Positions 39,483-51,202 of a stretch of 64,000 bases of DNA are shown piece by piece (position 1 is the stretch's first letter; the number at the start of each line of letters is the position of its first letter). The stretch covers positions 59,976,114-60,040,113 of the forward strand of contig NC_081408.1 in the NCBI RefSeq assembly GCF_030272615.1, in the 5' to 3' direction. The notes below the pieces were generated by a model, which was not told the origin of the DNA, ran no database searches, and saw only the letters and a program-made list of their open reading frames with translations. A program made the position numbers and the translations under genes. Origin of the DNA: Cryptomeria japonica (Eukaryota > Streptophyta > Pinopsida > Cupressales > Cupressaceae).

Positions 39483-42400
39483 ATGGCACCCAGAAGAGAA
39501 TTAATAGGGAAAGTGAATTACCAGGACCGAAATATCTGTGATGATTTTTTAGAGCAATTAACCATGTCCACCAATGCTAGGGCTAAGGCCAAAGAGCTAG
39601 TACCTAAGAACCCTCGTCTAAAAATTGGAGATGGCTTTTATGATAAGGGTAATTGGTTGAGGGACCCTGAAATAGGATTGTCAGGCTTAGGACTCTTCAA
39701 AGTTGGCTTTGGGCATAGGAATTCCCCAACTCCTTTGAATGGCATATGGGAGCAGGATGTAGGAAAGCTTGTGGTCCCAGGTGTTTTTATGGATGTAGAT
39801 CTGTTAGCCCTGATTGCACAGAATTATGACTCTGTGGCAAGATGCATCAGGAACATAAAGGGATCAATCTTGATTGAGATAAATGAAGATGAATTCAAGA
39901 AAGTGTTTAAACTCAGTGAGTCCTCCAATTTGTTAGAACCTATTGACTTTGAGTCGTTAGCCCAGGTTTACAACACACAAAGGGATCATCTTAGAAGTGG
40001 CCCATTGAAAGAATTCTTTGTAAAGATAGGGGGGTTAATAGTTGTAGGCCCCAGCACAATGGAACCATTCTCTCTCAACCTATTCAATCTGAGAGCTAAG
40101 GGTATGTATTGGGCATTATGCCATATTTTTGGAGAGGATGCTAAAAAGAATATGCCAACCCATTATATGTGAATGATTGCACAAATTCTAAACCCCTCCC
40201 TAGCAATAACATTTGATTATGCCTCATACCTTGCTGATGCAATTCATAAAGGGCTAGTAGGAATAAAAAATGGTAAGGTGGATAGGCCATTTGGATGGTA
40301 CTCCATGTTAATGCATATGTTTCTGTTCAAAGGGGTTGATTATTTTGGAAAGGAGATGGACTTGATTAAGGTCAAGGATAAAGAGGAGATGCCAGTGCAA
40401 TTGTGGACAACTGTTCTATCTTGGGATAGAGAAGATGCAAGTTATTTAAAGTTTGATAGATGCTTTGCATCTAAAATTAGGATTCTTCTATGCAAAGAAA
40501 ACCCTAGAATTCCTAAGGCTCTTTTGGAGTTTCTCAGACCAAAGGAGTTTGTAGAGGATATCAAGATTGTTCACAATTGGTGAGACATATATTTGTACCC
40601 TGTGTCTATTGTTTTTAGAGTGTTTGGATTTAGAGGCACCCCCTTTTTACTACCCTATCAGGTCCCATTGAAGATAGGGATTGCAGAAATCCTGAGACAA
40701 ATTGGGGGAGTACAAGAAGCGGAGCTAACTAATAGAGGTAAAGGGACTATTTTCCCAACTATTACCATGGCTCACCATTTTGTGATCACTAAGGGTGGAT
40801 GGAGATTTTTTGAAGAATTCTTTAAGCCATATAGGCTATCTACTACAGTGTCAAGATGTGCAGACCCCGAGGATTTTTTCAATGGCATGTTCAGAAAAAA
40901 GAGCAGTGTGTAGAGGTAGGCCACATCAGTTTTTGTTCCCAGAAGATCTAATTAGAAATGAATTCAGCTTAGATGAGAAAGAACTGAGGAAGGAGAAGTG
41001 GGTGGAATATAAGAAAGCCCTTGATTTTATCCATCAATTTGACACTGGCTATGACCCCCTTTCTAGCTTCAATCCATTTGAGGAGAAAATAAAATTCCTA
41101 ATTCTTTATTTTGAAGATCTCATGCAGACCTTAAAAGAAAAGAGGGAGGCCATAATGCAAAATGAGCCTGATAAGGCTAAGATGGTATTGGCTAAGCCTG
41201 CCTTTGCTAGAGATATCCCACGTGGTGAAGGTCAAAGTACACTGTGATAATGCCAGTGACAGGTGAGCCTTCCACTTCAAAAGGGAAGAGGAAAATTGAA
41301 GATGTCATTGACATCCAGGATTCCCCTAAGAAGAAAAGAGTGGGAAAGGAAATTGAAACTGATGAGCCTCAATATTCTCCATCTCAGTCTCCTATCCACA
41401 TTGGAGATGAACAAGTTGTGGCTGAACAATTATTGTAGTTAGGGAGTCTCCGTGAGATTGCCTATACCTATGAGGAGACCCAAGAGGGGATGCCCGAAGA
41501 GCCACCTAATGCTAAAATGGATTTGACTGATGGTGAGTTAAAGGGCCAAGAAATGGACCTTACTGTTAAGCAAGCTAGTGAAGAATTCCTAGCTGACAGT
41601 AATTTTGTCACATCAGGAGCTTTTATATAGTTTCTATGGAAGCAAAATATTGATCAATTCAAGACTAGATGTGAATAGAAGAAAAGTGAACAACCTCTTA
41701 AAAATACAACTCAGGTAGAAGAAGAGGTTAAGCAAGAAATGATGGAGGAGTTCAAAGCAATCACCCCTGAGAAAGGAAGAGAAATGGTAGCAAAGGCTGG
41801 TGTGTTGATTCTCCCTGAATGGGATATAGTTGATGCCTTAGTGCTTGATGCAGTGAGGAAAGAAACAAAGCCTATGGAAGGAGTGACATTCAGCAAGGAT
41901 AATGCTTCTCTTGTCATGTGGTCTTTAAAGAAGGATAAAAACAAAAGAAGGAAGGATACATCAGATTCTAGCCTCTTAGGAGGCATGATAGTTAAAAGAG
42001 TCCAAGACATAGGGGTAGTGAAAGCTGCAAGCATAGTCTTAGAGACTGCAAAATTTAGTGTTGCGGTGGCAGAGAAAGAGGCACAAGAAAAGGCTAATCT
42101 CCAATTGAAGTTGGAGACTATTTTAAAAGCTTACAATGATGCTAAAGAATGAATAGCCAACAAAGACATCATAATTGCTAGACTCCAGAGTCAACTAGCA
42201 GGTCAATATCATCCCGGTGAATCTTCTACACTCATGATAGCCTCCTCTCCAGCAAGACCCCCTCCTACTAGTCCCATCATTGAATATCCCCGTTCTCCTA
42301 TGCCTTATAGTTCCCAATTACCTGAAAATGTCCAACATGAGTTGGAAAAATTGAAACAAGCTCAGACATTGTATGCAAACAAATATGAGAAGGTGAAAGC

Positions 42401-43094
42401 CACCATCTTGAAGTTTGCTGACTTGGTCAAAACCTCCAATGTATACATAAATATGAAGAGGATTCTTGAGATTTTGATCAAATTCAGAGAAGAAGAAGCC
42501 ACTTTGGAACCAATCCTGAATAAGTGGGTGCCTAGAGGTAAAGAGTTAGAGCTCATGTGTTCTTTCCATGCAGATGCAGAAGAGAATGATAATCTAAGGT
42601 CCACATGTGAGTTTATAAAAGAGATGAATATTCTTTCAGTGGAAGGAGCAAGTATAAAAAGAAAAGCCCAACTTTATAGGAAAGAATATTCAAATCATAA
42701 ATTTGAAATGTTTCTAGGAGGTTTCATTGGTCCTGTCCAGCTAAAGGAAGAGAAGACTTGGTTAAAGGAGGTGGACCACAATTTGTCCCTAAGGATCAAT
42801 TAGATTATTAGCACTGATGACACATCCTTATTTGTCCAAACAATTGAGGAAATTGAAAAAGTGAAATCTCATTATGGTTTCATAGAAATAGAGATTGGGC
42901 ATGTACGAGTCACTTGGAAGCAGCTAGAAGATATGAAACAGAAGATTGCTAGTTTTACTTGGCCTAGTGATGATGTGTATCAGGAGTGGAAAGATAAGTA
43001 TATGGGACAGAAAGAAGATGCTCGGGAGTAGTTACAGGAGGTTGCAATAGAACAACAAGTAGAGGAAGTCGTAGATGCTGAAAAGGACTTATAA
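39483..43094 (+). pseudogene. Long gag-like ORF of unknown family, with nonsense codons and one frameshifted part
   Basis: From the ATG at 39483 (MAPRRELIGKVNYQDRN) one frame can be followed to the stop at 43092-43094, about 1,200 codons, if stops at 40170, 40581, 41436, about 41628, 41676, 42150, 42801 and 43029 are ignored. 40913-41243 must be read in the +1 frame. The first 470 residues are globular (GLFKVGFGHRNSPTPLNG; ARCIRNIKGSILIEINEDEF; DRPFGWYSMLMHMFLFKGVD). A basic Pro/Ser linker follows (KGKRKIEDVIDIQDSPKKKR, a likely nuclear localisation signal), then Lys/Glu-rich coiled coil. There is no intron, protease, RT or zinc knuckle. The globular part is distantly reminiscent of plant transposon-associated proteins. 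It lies behind the repeat leader and inside the CACTA element, opposite in direction to TNP2. Confidence 0.5.
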
Positions 43095-43817
43095 CCGCTT
43101 CTTGAAAACGACCGGTTGTTTGTAACAAACTTTCTTTTGAAGGGTCCAAAGCTTGTACGCATCCATACTATTATAAATGGATACCAGGACTCCTACAAAA
43201 ATGATTGCAAGTAATTGTAAGAAATCACTGCAGAAATTTATCTGAGCTTTTTTCTAGTCTTATGGAGAATACTCTAAGTTTTGTAATATTTTCTCAAAAT
43301 TAATATCAATATATAGACTATCAACTTTCAAGCCTAAATTTTGTGTTGTCTTATGGTCTACTTGCAAATATTTACTATTTTCAATATGAGTAATCTAGGG
43401 TTATTCATTTGAGTATGGATTGTATGGAATATAAAGACTCTGTAGCCTAAACAACGAAGAAAGGCACTGGTCATCTATAGAATACAATTCATCAGTTCAC
43501 ATTTCATTTTAAAGCAATAGGAGTAGCTGAGCAGGAAATATAGAGTAGACTAGAAATAGTGTATATACATAAATTTCAAGTGGCATAGCAGTCATAGGGC
43601 AACTCATGTCAAATGTGCAACTCAATACAACAAATAATCTTAGTTTGTAGCCCTATAGCATAATAATGTAGTCCTTGACCAAGTATGCATACAAGAAACA
43701 TCTATTTCTATTAAGGCACAAGCATCAAAGTCAGAGGTTATGACAACTAGTGAAAAACATCAAGAACAAAAAGTTTAGTCTTAAGCATTAGGAGTTGTAA
43801 TAAAAAAACTTACAAGG
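43095..43817. other. 3' flank of the long ORF
   Basis: AT-rich; no feature recognised. Confidence 0.35.
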
Positions 43818-44114
43818 ATGAGGCATATTCATAACTTTTGCAGTCCCACCTTGGATATCAACACTAGAAGCAACTCATATTGTTCTTATATAGACAAGAC
43901 AATATGGGAGTTCATTATACCCAGCAACTCGTGGTGTTGTTGTTCGTGTTGGCTCTATTGGACCCTGCAATTAAGATTCAATATACATTATTCAATAAGA
44001 TTAACTGTGCAACATAATGAAATATTGAAAAGTGTGTTACCTTGTTGAGCTTCGCTTGGTTTCGAGAATAGTTTAATATTCTCTACTTAACAGGGCCAAC
44101 CATGTGAAGGTGGA
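43818..44114 (-). pseudogene. Two probable exons of a minus-strand gene
   Basis: 44114-44041 reads ANELPPSHGWPC-stop-VENIKLFSKPSEAQQ up to a GTAACA donor. An acceptor AG at 43978 joins it in frame (Q-Q-G-P-I-E-P) to GPIEPTRTTTPRVAGYNELP, ending at a GTAAGT donor near 43826. Both exons contain or are followed by stops. They lie downstream of the stop of the TNP2-like gene, so they are either a displaced part of it or a second transposon gene. A run of 17 C at about 44133-44149 abuts the upstream exon. Confidence 0.4.
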
Positions 44115-44397
44115 AGCTCATTTGCCCCCCGCGCCCCCCCCCCCCCCCCAACATCACTCTAAATTCCCTATTAACATCTTATATCATTCATTCATTAATT
44201 CTTTCTACCATTAATAAAATATAACATTCATTCATTAATATCACATAACGTTCATTAAGACATAACATTGGTTAACATTAATTAACATGCAACATTCATC
44301 AATATTAATTAACACATATCATCCATAACCATTAATTAGCACATAATTACATTCACTAACACATAAAAATCAGTCATTATCAAATAAGTTAGATTAC

Positions 44398-46532
44398 AAT
44401 CATTTCTTTCTTTGTTTTTTCTTTGAAGCTATGAAAAGACTAAGTGGAACATCGGTGTCTTCATCATTTCCCCCCTCTACAGATGTTCCACCAACTACTC
44501 GCGATCTTAATGTATGCCTAGTCCTATACTGAGGACGAGGACACTGAAGCGAAGGGGGGTCCTCTGCAATAACAAAGAAATGGGTTAAATTCAAAAAAAA
44601 AAAAAATTATTATTGTTACAACTATTTCATTAATTTAGAGAACATAATTGTTGTGCTCTTTACCTGATGGGGCCACATCATTTTGTGTAGCCTCAACTTC
44701 AACATGTTGAACACCAATTGCAATTATATTTTTTTAAAGCAATAACAGTGGTCCTCTTTACCTGAGTGGGGAACATCACGTTCTTGAGGTTGTGTACCCA
44801 GATCATGCTCCACAAACAGGACATGCAAATTTTCCCTTTGTTTGAAGACCTACAAGATAATGTATAATTGGATTAAATATGATAATTTTTTGAATTATAA
44901 TGTTCATGCACAACTCAAACACTATAACATACCACAAAAATGTGTTAGCCCCGAGGCATTGTGTATTGTCCATAGAAGCATCGCATGGAATTGAAATTGT
45001 CTTTGTCCTATTGGTCTAGAGACGTCATACATAGTGACACCATTCCATAACTCCAGCAACTCGTTGATAAGAGGCTTGATATATACATTCATATCTTTAA
45101 CTTGGTACTTACCTAATTGAATGAACAAAAACATTACATAATTATTATGACCATTTTACTGTAATATTTATTATTAAATTTAGACGACTATATTTAAATG
45201 ATAAAATACCTAGAACAATCATTGCCAACATTATGTGCTCCCTCTTTATTGACATCCATGGAGGAATGTTATTGTTGATAACAAAAATAGGCCACACTGA
45301 GTAAACAAATCTCATCTCTCCAAATGGATTGACATCGTCCGCTGCCAATGAAAGCTTGAGATTACGAGGTTCTTCTTTAAAGTGTGGCCACTTTTCCTCT
45401 ATGTCCATAAATGTTGAACCATCCGCAGGCATTCGAATAATGTCATCTTGGCTTCTATTGCATGCATGGTAATCCATAAATTGTGCCAAGCTAGTGCACT
45501 TGAATAATCGTTGCATACGTGGAATAATGGGAATATAGCGAAGAACCTTGCGAGGAACCCTTTTTGTTATTTGATCTGTCTGATATCTACTGATATGACA
45601 TTCATGGAATTCAGTTCGAAATTCATGTTGTTTGTGATATATAATATGATCATTGGGACAAGCATCTATTGCTTGATACTCCATTCCAATATCTTTCATA
45701 ACGACAGATAATTCTCGGTATGAGCGAGGTAGAATATTTGATGGTGGTAACAAAAACTCACCTATCAATCTGCAGCAAAAAAATATAATTTGTTATAATA
45801 AAGAATATTAATGGTACAACATGATTCATAGTTTATTATGACATATATGACATGCCTTAACATGCGTGACATTGTTATGTTGGATAAACCATTCATAACC
45901 TTCAAGTTCACCAACAACAATACAGCGGAGAGAAGAGTTGCCTGTGAGCCTTAATAAAGGGCCTCAGATACCTTCTCAAGTAGAGGGACATCATGAACAA
46001 CATCAAGGTCATCTTCATCATCATGATCAGCTACGCGAGTACTAAATGAGTCATGGATTAATGTATTTGTACCATCATCTTCAATTGTGTTTTCTGGCTC
46101 ATGATCGTCATCTTCCATGGGATCATTATCTTCAGCTTCGATATTCACACCTCCATGTTCATCCACTTTGAAAACCATATTCTCAAGGTTGCGTTGAACC
46201 ATACCATGTGCTCTGGGGTGCTCGACCTATATAAAATTGATATACATAAATAAACCGTGATCATGATCTCATCATCATGTGATTTATTATGTATATAAAT
46301 TATCAAAACGATATAATGAAAAACTTACCAATGGATGATAATCATGTCCACCTTCAATGTGACCATGCAGCCTACTATGTTTCTTCGCTATTTTGATTAG
46401 AAGTCTTCTAGTCTTTAACCCCTTACAAATTTTGCACGGACAATAACATTTTTCATCACCTTTTCTTTTCAAGTTAGACCACAATCTAGCAATTGTCTCC
46501 TTATTTTGTTGTTCGTTGATACTGTCTGACAT
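44398..46532 (-). pseudogene. TNP2-like CACTA transposase, truncated, with nonsense codons
   Basis: Exons: 46532-46329, 46226-45856, 45769-45210, 45112-44933 and 44849-about 44763, then tail exons ending at 44398. Exon 1 (MSDSINEQQNKETIARLW, CYCPCKICKG) matches the Transpos_assoc domain of plant En/Spm transposases. Exon 2 is acidic and ends LLLVNLKVMNGLSN; it has a stop at 45951-45953. Exon 3 (LPRSYRELSVVMKDIGMEY, ACPNDHIIYHK, VLRYIPIIPRMQRLF, DVNPFGEMRFVYSVWP, IPPWMSIKREH) and exon 4 (VYIKPLINELLELWNGV) are clear TNP2. Exon 5 gives GLQTKGKFACPVCGA and then TGA. Intron 2 would use a GC donor with phase preserved. The remaining half of TNP2 is missing. The tail (EDPPSLQCPRPQYRTRH ... KKKQRKK) is Ser/Pro-rich and not TNP2. 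Confidence 0.85.
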
Positions 46533-46704
46533 GGTCTTTCTTCACAGGCAAGAAAATAGAAATTATTAAAATACATAAGACAACATTGTAGCATCTTATA
46601 ATCATATGTTATAAAACCAAAGAAATTGGGAGTGATTCTTTTGTTTGTCACAGTCCAGGAAAATGGTGTCTACTGGAGCCTTGAATAACTGACTAGAAAG
46701 ATTT

Positions 46705-47592
46705 TTAATCCCTTTTCTTTTTCCTTCTGATTTTTTCACTGTCACTTCCATCCTCCGAGTCAGATGCCCTTACCCTTTTCTTTCTTCTTGTTTTTTCATA
46801 CTCATTGTCATGCTTTGAATTATTTTTCTTTCTTGGTGACTCCTTACTGCTCTCACTGTCAGTTTCCCTCTCAGAATCTGAGTCTAATGTATCAGAATCT
46901 AACGAACATGATGAACTAGAAGAATCGTCATTAGAGGTAGATTCATCTGACTCAGGAATAGACTTTTGTTGCTGCATTACAAGCCTTGGCATATTCTTCA
47001 AATACTCACGTAAACTCTCAGTGATACCACCAAGACCAATAGAAGTAAAGAAATTGATAGAAAACCGTGAATTTTTGGGATTGTCCTTTGGAGAAATTGA
47101 ATCAAAAGACTCTTGCATTGTTGGATCATTCAACCTTTCATTAAGCAACAATATACCAAGCTGCTCTGCCAGCTCCTGCAAGAGAATCTTTATAAAAATA
47201 CGGGAAGAGGAAGTAGTATCTTCCTCTGTCTCACATATATAAGCAAGACAATGCCATGGAAGAGCATTTGTGCCAAGTAAGTGGGCAAAAAACTTTGCAA
47301 CATTATGCAGTTTATTTGTTTCCAGTTTGTGTATCATAGAATACTATTGTACAAAACACTTATCAAAAAATTCCTCATATATTTTATTGATCATACAAAA
47401 TCTTTACCCAAGAATACCATAATAATGAAGGTATGTTCTCTCTTGACCAGGTTCAAGCTTGATCTTTACTAGCTTATGACCAGCTTCCTCAAAATCAACA
47501 CTTGACATGATTGTCAAATAAATTGTACGTCTTAAATTGACCAAGTTTGTCTCTGTCTCATCCTATATTCTCAGTGCTTCCTCACCTTCCTC

Positions 47593-47630
<38 letters not shown>

Positions 47631-48640
47631 TTGAATCATCACCTGAATCATTCTCCCCTTCTGCTTCATCTGAAGAAGCATCTCCAAGGATATCTTTCTT
47701 CAGTTTTTCATAGGTTGCCTCATGCTCTAGGAAATCAGGACCTGGCTTGAAAACATCCAAACCAGCCTCTTGATCAAGTTCATCTTCTAGGAAAACTTCA
47801 TGTGTTAACTGATCTGGACGCACAGCTGGATAACCCTCAAACTTAGCTTTGCGAAATGCAAAAAGGCCTTCGATTAAAAACTGTACTCGTTTGTCAATTT
47901 CCCCCTCATGGAGAATACCTCTAAATCTTTCAAAAATCCCATAGAGACCTTTGGGTGAAAGGTCTTGCAACAAAGAACCACATTCTTTCACGAACCCAAT
48001 AGCAACCTCTACACTATCATCTGTGGGGTTCTCTAGTAAAAGGGTGAGAAGTTCCAAAGCAATGATCTCATGTGCAACTTGTTGATTCACTAAATGAGCT
48101 ATGAATTTGGCTGTTGCTATCAACATGTGCTTGTCATTGCATTTGTATGCCCTCTTAAGCTGCAAAATAATTCTTCACAAAAGCAGATTGCCAACTTCAG
48201 GAAATTTTGTATTTACCACAGCAACCAACGCAACAAAAACATCTGTAAATCCAGGGGATGCCATTTGGGATTTCATACAATACCTACAAAATAGACCCCT
48301 CCCATAGATGAGATTCTTTGCAAACAACTCTGGAATGATGTTCTTGATGTTAGATGCATTTACCTTGTTTACTAACCCATTGCTACTCTTTCGAAGGGCA
48401 TCCCATGTCATGTGTTGGTATTCCACACTACTCTTGTCTTCCACATCTTTCATCATTTGAACCAGCTTAAATGGGGGAATGTAAACACCCCCACTTCTTC
48501 CAACACCCTTCTCAGCTCCTCTTACAGCACCTTTGCCATTCCCATTCTAAGATGGAGCAGACACAACACCAGAAGTTTTCACTTCCACTGCCTCTCTGTC
48601 CCTCTTGTTTCTAGGAGCCCCTTTACCACTTAATTCATGC
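46705..48640 (-). pseudogene. CWC22: Intronless CWC22 splicing-factor copy (MIF4G-MA3) captured in the CACTA element
   Basis: One uninterrupted frame of about 1.9 kb without indels reads GGVYIPPFKL, the MIF4G domain (MMKDVEDKSSVEYQHMTWDA; LFCRYCMKSQMASPGFTDVF; VNQQVAHEIIALELL; LSPKGLYGIFERFRGILHEG), an Asp-rich run coded by (CAT)n at 47594-47630, the MA3 domain ([56 protein letters not shown]) and a Ser/Arg/Lys-rich tail. CWC22 escorts eIF4A3 into spliceosomes. Five in-frame stops (48547, 48175, 47563, 47404, 47344) replace Arg or Gln codons as CGA to TGA and CAA/CAG to TAA/TAG. The missing introns point to a retrocopy. It starts about 170 bp upstream of the TNP2 gene on the same strand. Confidence 0.9.
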
Positions 48641-48789
48641 TTATTTATGTACATAAACCCATCAGGAAGCATGAGTTTTTGCATATAAGCTCACCCAAAT
48701 ATTTTACAGTTATTTTTCATCAAGATTCCCTCAGGAGATGGTAGATCCTGCTTCCATACTTTAATTTTGTTTTCTCAAAGTACAATCCT

Positions 48790-49945
48790 AAAAATCCATG
48801 CATTGTAAACAACTTTTTACACCTTTGTTGGTTGTGGTGGTGTCACAGAGAGTTTACATGAATAAATGAAGAACATGCCAATGCTTTTAATGCAGCAGTA
48901 GAAGTCTATCTCTTATTCAATATCTCTAGTGAAACCCCCATGATCTTTTGTTGGAGTAGAATTTGTTATATTCTAGAAAGGGTCTTGTCCTTTGTTGATG
49001 GGATGTTCATCTACCTCAAGAAATAACTATTCTAAGTTTCTCCAACAAGAAGTGGAACTAAATGAAGATCAAGCACCATGAAATGAATCCTCAAAAGGAT
49101 TACTATAGTTAGTTTTGGTAGATAATGATCTGGGTAAAATACTAATGTGGCTTTAGGAAACATTATGTACTAGCTTAGCATACTCTAACAACTTTGGTGT
49201 GACATGCTACATCCAATTAAGTCTCCATCAGTATCTCTATTGTGTTTATGGATTGGAATTCAATGTACTCTTTTTATACACAGATTTTAGTTTCAACTGA
49301 GGAGGTTTGTATGTACTTGCTTGTCTTTCGATTGTATCCCTATTTCAAGAATTTATTCTATCAACAAATCATTTGTTGTAAGTTGTACAAGTGGAAGCTT
49401 GAACATGCCTTCCATGCTAGCCTTGTTGATACGTTCAACACCATCTTGTGCAACAAATCTTTAGAACTCCACTATTTCATTGAAGAGTGAGTAGTAGGGA
49501 CAATCTAGGACACTTACAAAGGTTTTGCAAGAGAGATAAATAGACCTAAATATTATGGCTTAATAATGATCAACAGGTAAATAGATAAGAAACTCTCAAT
49601 ATCAAAATGACTTTCTCAATTGTCTTTACTAGAAATGGATAGATCGGCTAATAATGGCTTTATGACTGTATGTCCATTGTCAACTTTAGACTCAATCCAA
49701 GAAGAGCTAGAACTAATATGTGATATCTAGATTTATGATCTCTATAATATAACAATCCCATAATTATGTTTCTACGCATCTATACCACAACACAAACATC
49801 ATGCTAGTGTTCAGCCATAGCAATTGATATCCTAATTATAGAATGTGAAATATGCACATAACTATGAATAAAGATTAAGAAAAACAAAGAAAGATGCTTA
49901 TTGCAAACATAAATGACTAATGGACAAGAATTGAATTCATTGTAG
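48790..49945. other. No gene recognised
   Basis: Interior of the CACTA element between the CWC22 copy and the PPR fragment; only short frames without recognisable domains (for example 49242-49490). Confidence 0.35.
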
Positions 49946-49967
49946 ATAGTTTTGAATATCAAATTCA

Positions 49968-50616
49968 CTTATTGTATGCCTCAAAGAAATGTGGTTTCCT
50001 GGACTGCAATGATTGTCGGATATGCACAAAATGGATTTGTTGAGAAGGCTTTGGAAACTTTCAAGCAAATGCAATCGATAGGTGTAAAGAAAAATTCCAT
50101 GACCATTGCTACTATCCTCCCTGCCTGTGCCAAAATGGGAGATTTGGAATAGGGTATGGACATTCATCGAAGCATAAAGGATAGAGGAATTTTGTCAGAT
50201 GTTGTAGTTGCAACTGCCCTGGTAGACATGTATGCAAAATGTGAAAGCACAGACAAGGCATGTGAATTGTTTGATAGAATGCCTGAAAGAAATGTTGTCT
50301 CGTGGACTGCAACGATTGTTGGATATGCACAAAATAGTTTTGTCGAAAACGCTTTAGACACTTTCAAGAAAATGAAATTGGAAGGCATAAAGCCAAATTC
50401 CACAACCTTTGCTAGCATCCTCCCTGCGTGTGCAAAAATGGGAGCTTTGGAACAGGGTATGGACATCCATCAAAGCATAACAGATAGAGGAATTTTGTTA
50501 GGTGTTGTACTTGCAAATGCCCTACTTGACATGAATGCAAAATGTGGAAACATGGACAAGGCTCGTGAATTGTTTGATACGATGCTGCAAAGAGATGTTA
50601 TCTCATGTGAACAATC
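49968..50616 (+). pseudogene. PLS-class PPR gene fragment
   Basis: About 215 codons of pentatricopeptide repeats typical of organelle RNA-editing and RNA-processing factors: MPQRNVVSWTAMIVGYAQNG, LETFKQMQSIGVKKNSMTI, LPACAKMGDLE-stop-GMDIH, ATALVDMYAKCES, and the same series once more. The stop at 50150-50152 replaces the Gln of the LEQGMDIH motif (CAG to TAG). There is no start, no targeting peptide and no E or DYW domain; the frame loses similarity after LFDTMLQRDVISCEQ. It lies about 500 bp inside the right end of the CACTA element, so it was probably picked up by it. Confidence 0.88.
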
Positions 50617-50894
50617 AACGCGCGCATATAAGGGAGGAAGGGATTGCTGCTACAAAATTGAATGCTCACTCCTCAATCACAGTTCTATGGTTTTACGAGA
50701 TTAAACTAGGACAATTAACCACCACATGTATATTTTTTGCAACATGAAATTAAAAAATTGGACAATTTGAATCTACCTCCTGCGCGGGATTGCAAGCAAT
50801 GCCATAAATTCCTTCGACGTGGGTTTGATGTTCTTGGGGGTTGAAGTCGCCACAGACACATACGCAAGAAATTTGCAATACAAATGAATTCCCC

Positions 50895-51128
50895 TCTTCT
50901 TTTTTAACTTATAATGGTCGTTGCCATCGGAATTACGACGAACTCAAGCACTTTTTTGGAAATAAGAAAATTCTCATTGCTAATGCCTTCTTCATCGAAA
51001 CCAAATGGGAAATTTTCGTCGGAAATACGACGAATGCGAGCATTTTTTCAAAAAAAAATCAAATTTGGCCACAATATACCTTCTCCGTCGGAAACCTCAG
51101 TCGGAAATCTAGTCCAAATGTATTAGTG
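50895..51128. repeat. Right subterminal repeats and end of the CACTA element
   Basis: Words such as CATCGGAATTACGACGAA, TTCGTCGGAAATACGACG, TCCGTCGGAAACC and AGTCGGAAATC mirror those of the left end. The final 17 bases are the inverted terminal repeat. Confidence 0.82.
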
Positions 51129-51202
51129 AGCACTCACGAGCTACCTTTGACTATCGAGGGGATGGAGATATACGCGATGTTGGTGTCTTTCAAATGTGCT
51201 CA

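Larger units (their letters stand above)
37307..51128. mobile_element. Complete CACTA (En/Spm) transposon, 13,822 bp, carrying host-derived sequences
   Basis: The left end reads CACTAGTACATTTGGAG (37307-37323) and the right end, reverse-complemented from 51128, reads CACTAATACATTTGGAC, 15 of 17 identical. A further match GATTTC(T/C)(A/G)AC follows. The 3-bp target duplication AGC flanks both ends (37304-37306 and 51129-51131), as usual for CACTA elements. Both ends hold TCGTCGGA-type subterminal motifs. The minus-strand TNP2-like gene at 44.4-46.5 kb confirms the superfamily. Other cargo: a long gag-like ORF (plus strand), a CWC22 copy and a PPR fragment. The TNP2 gene is truncated, so the copy cannot move by itself. 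Confidence 0.92.

Noticed and set aside
46805-47242. 145-codon plus-strand frame rich in Ser/Glu
   Set aside because: Antisense of the MA3/Ser-rich part of the CWC22 copy.
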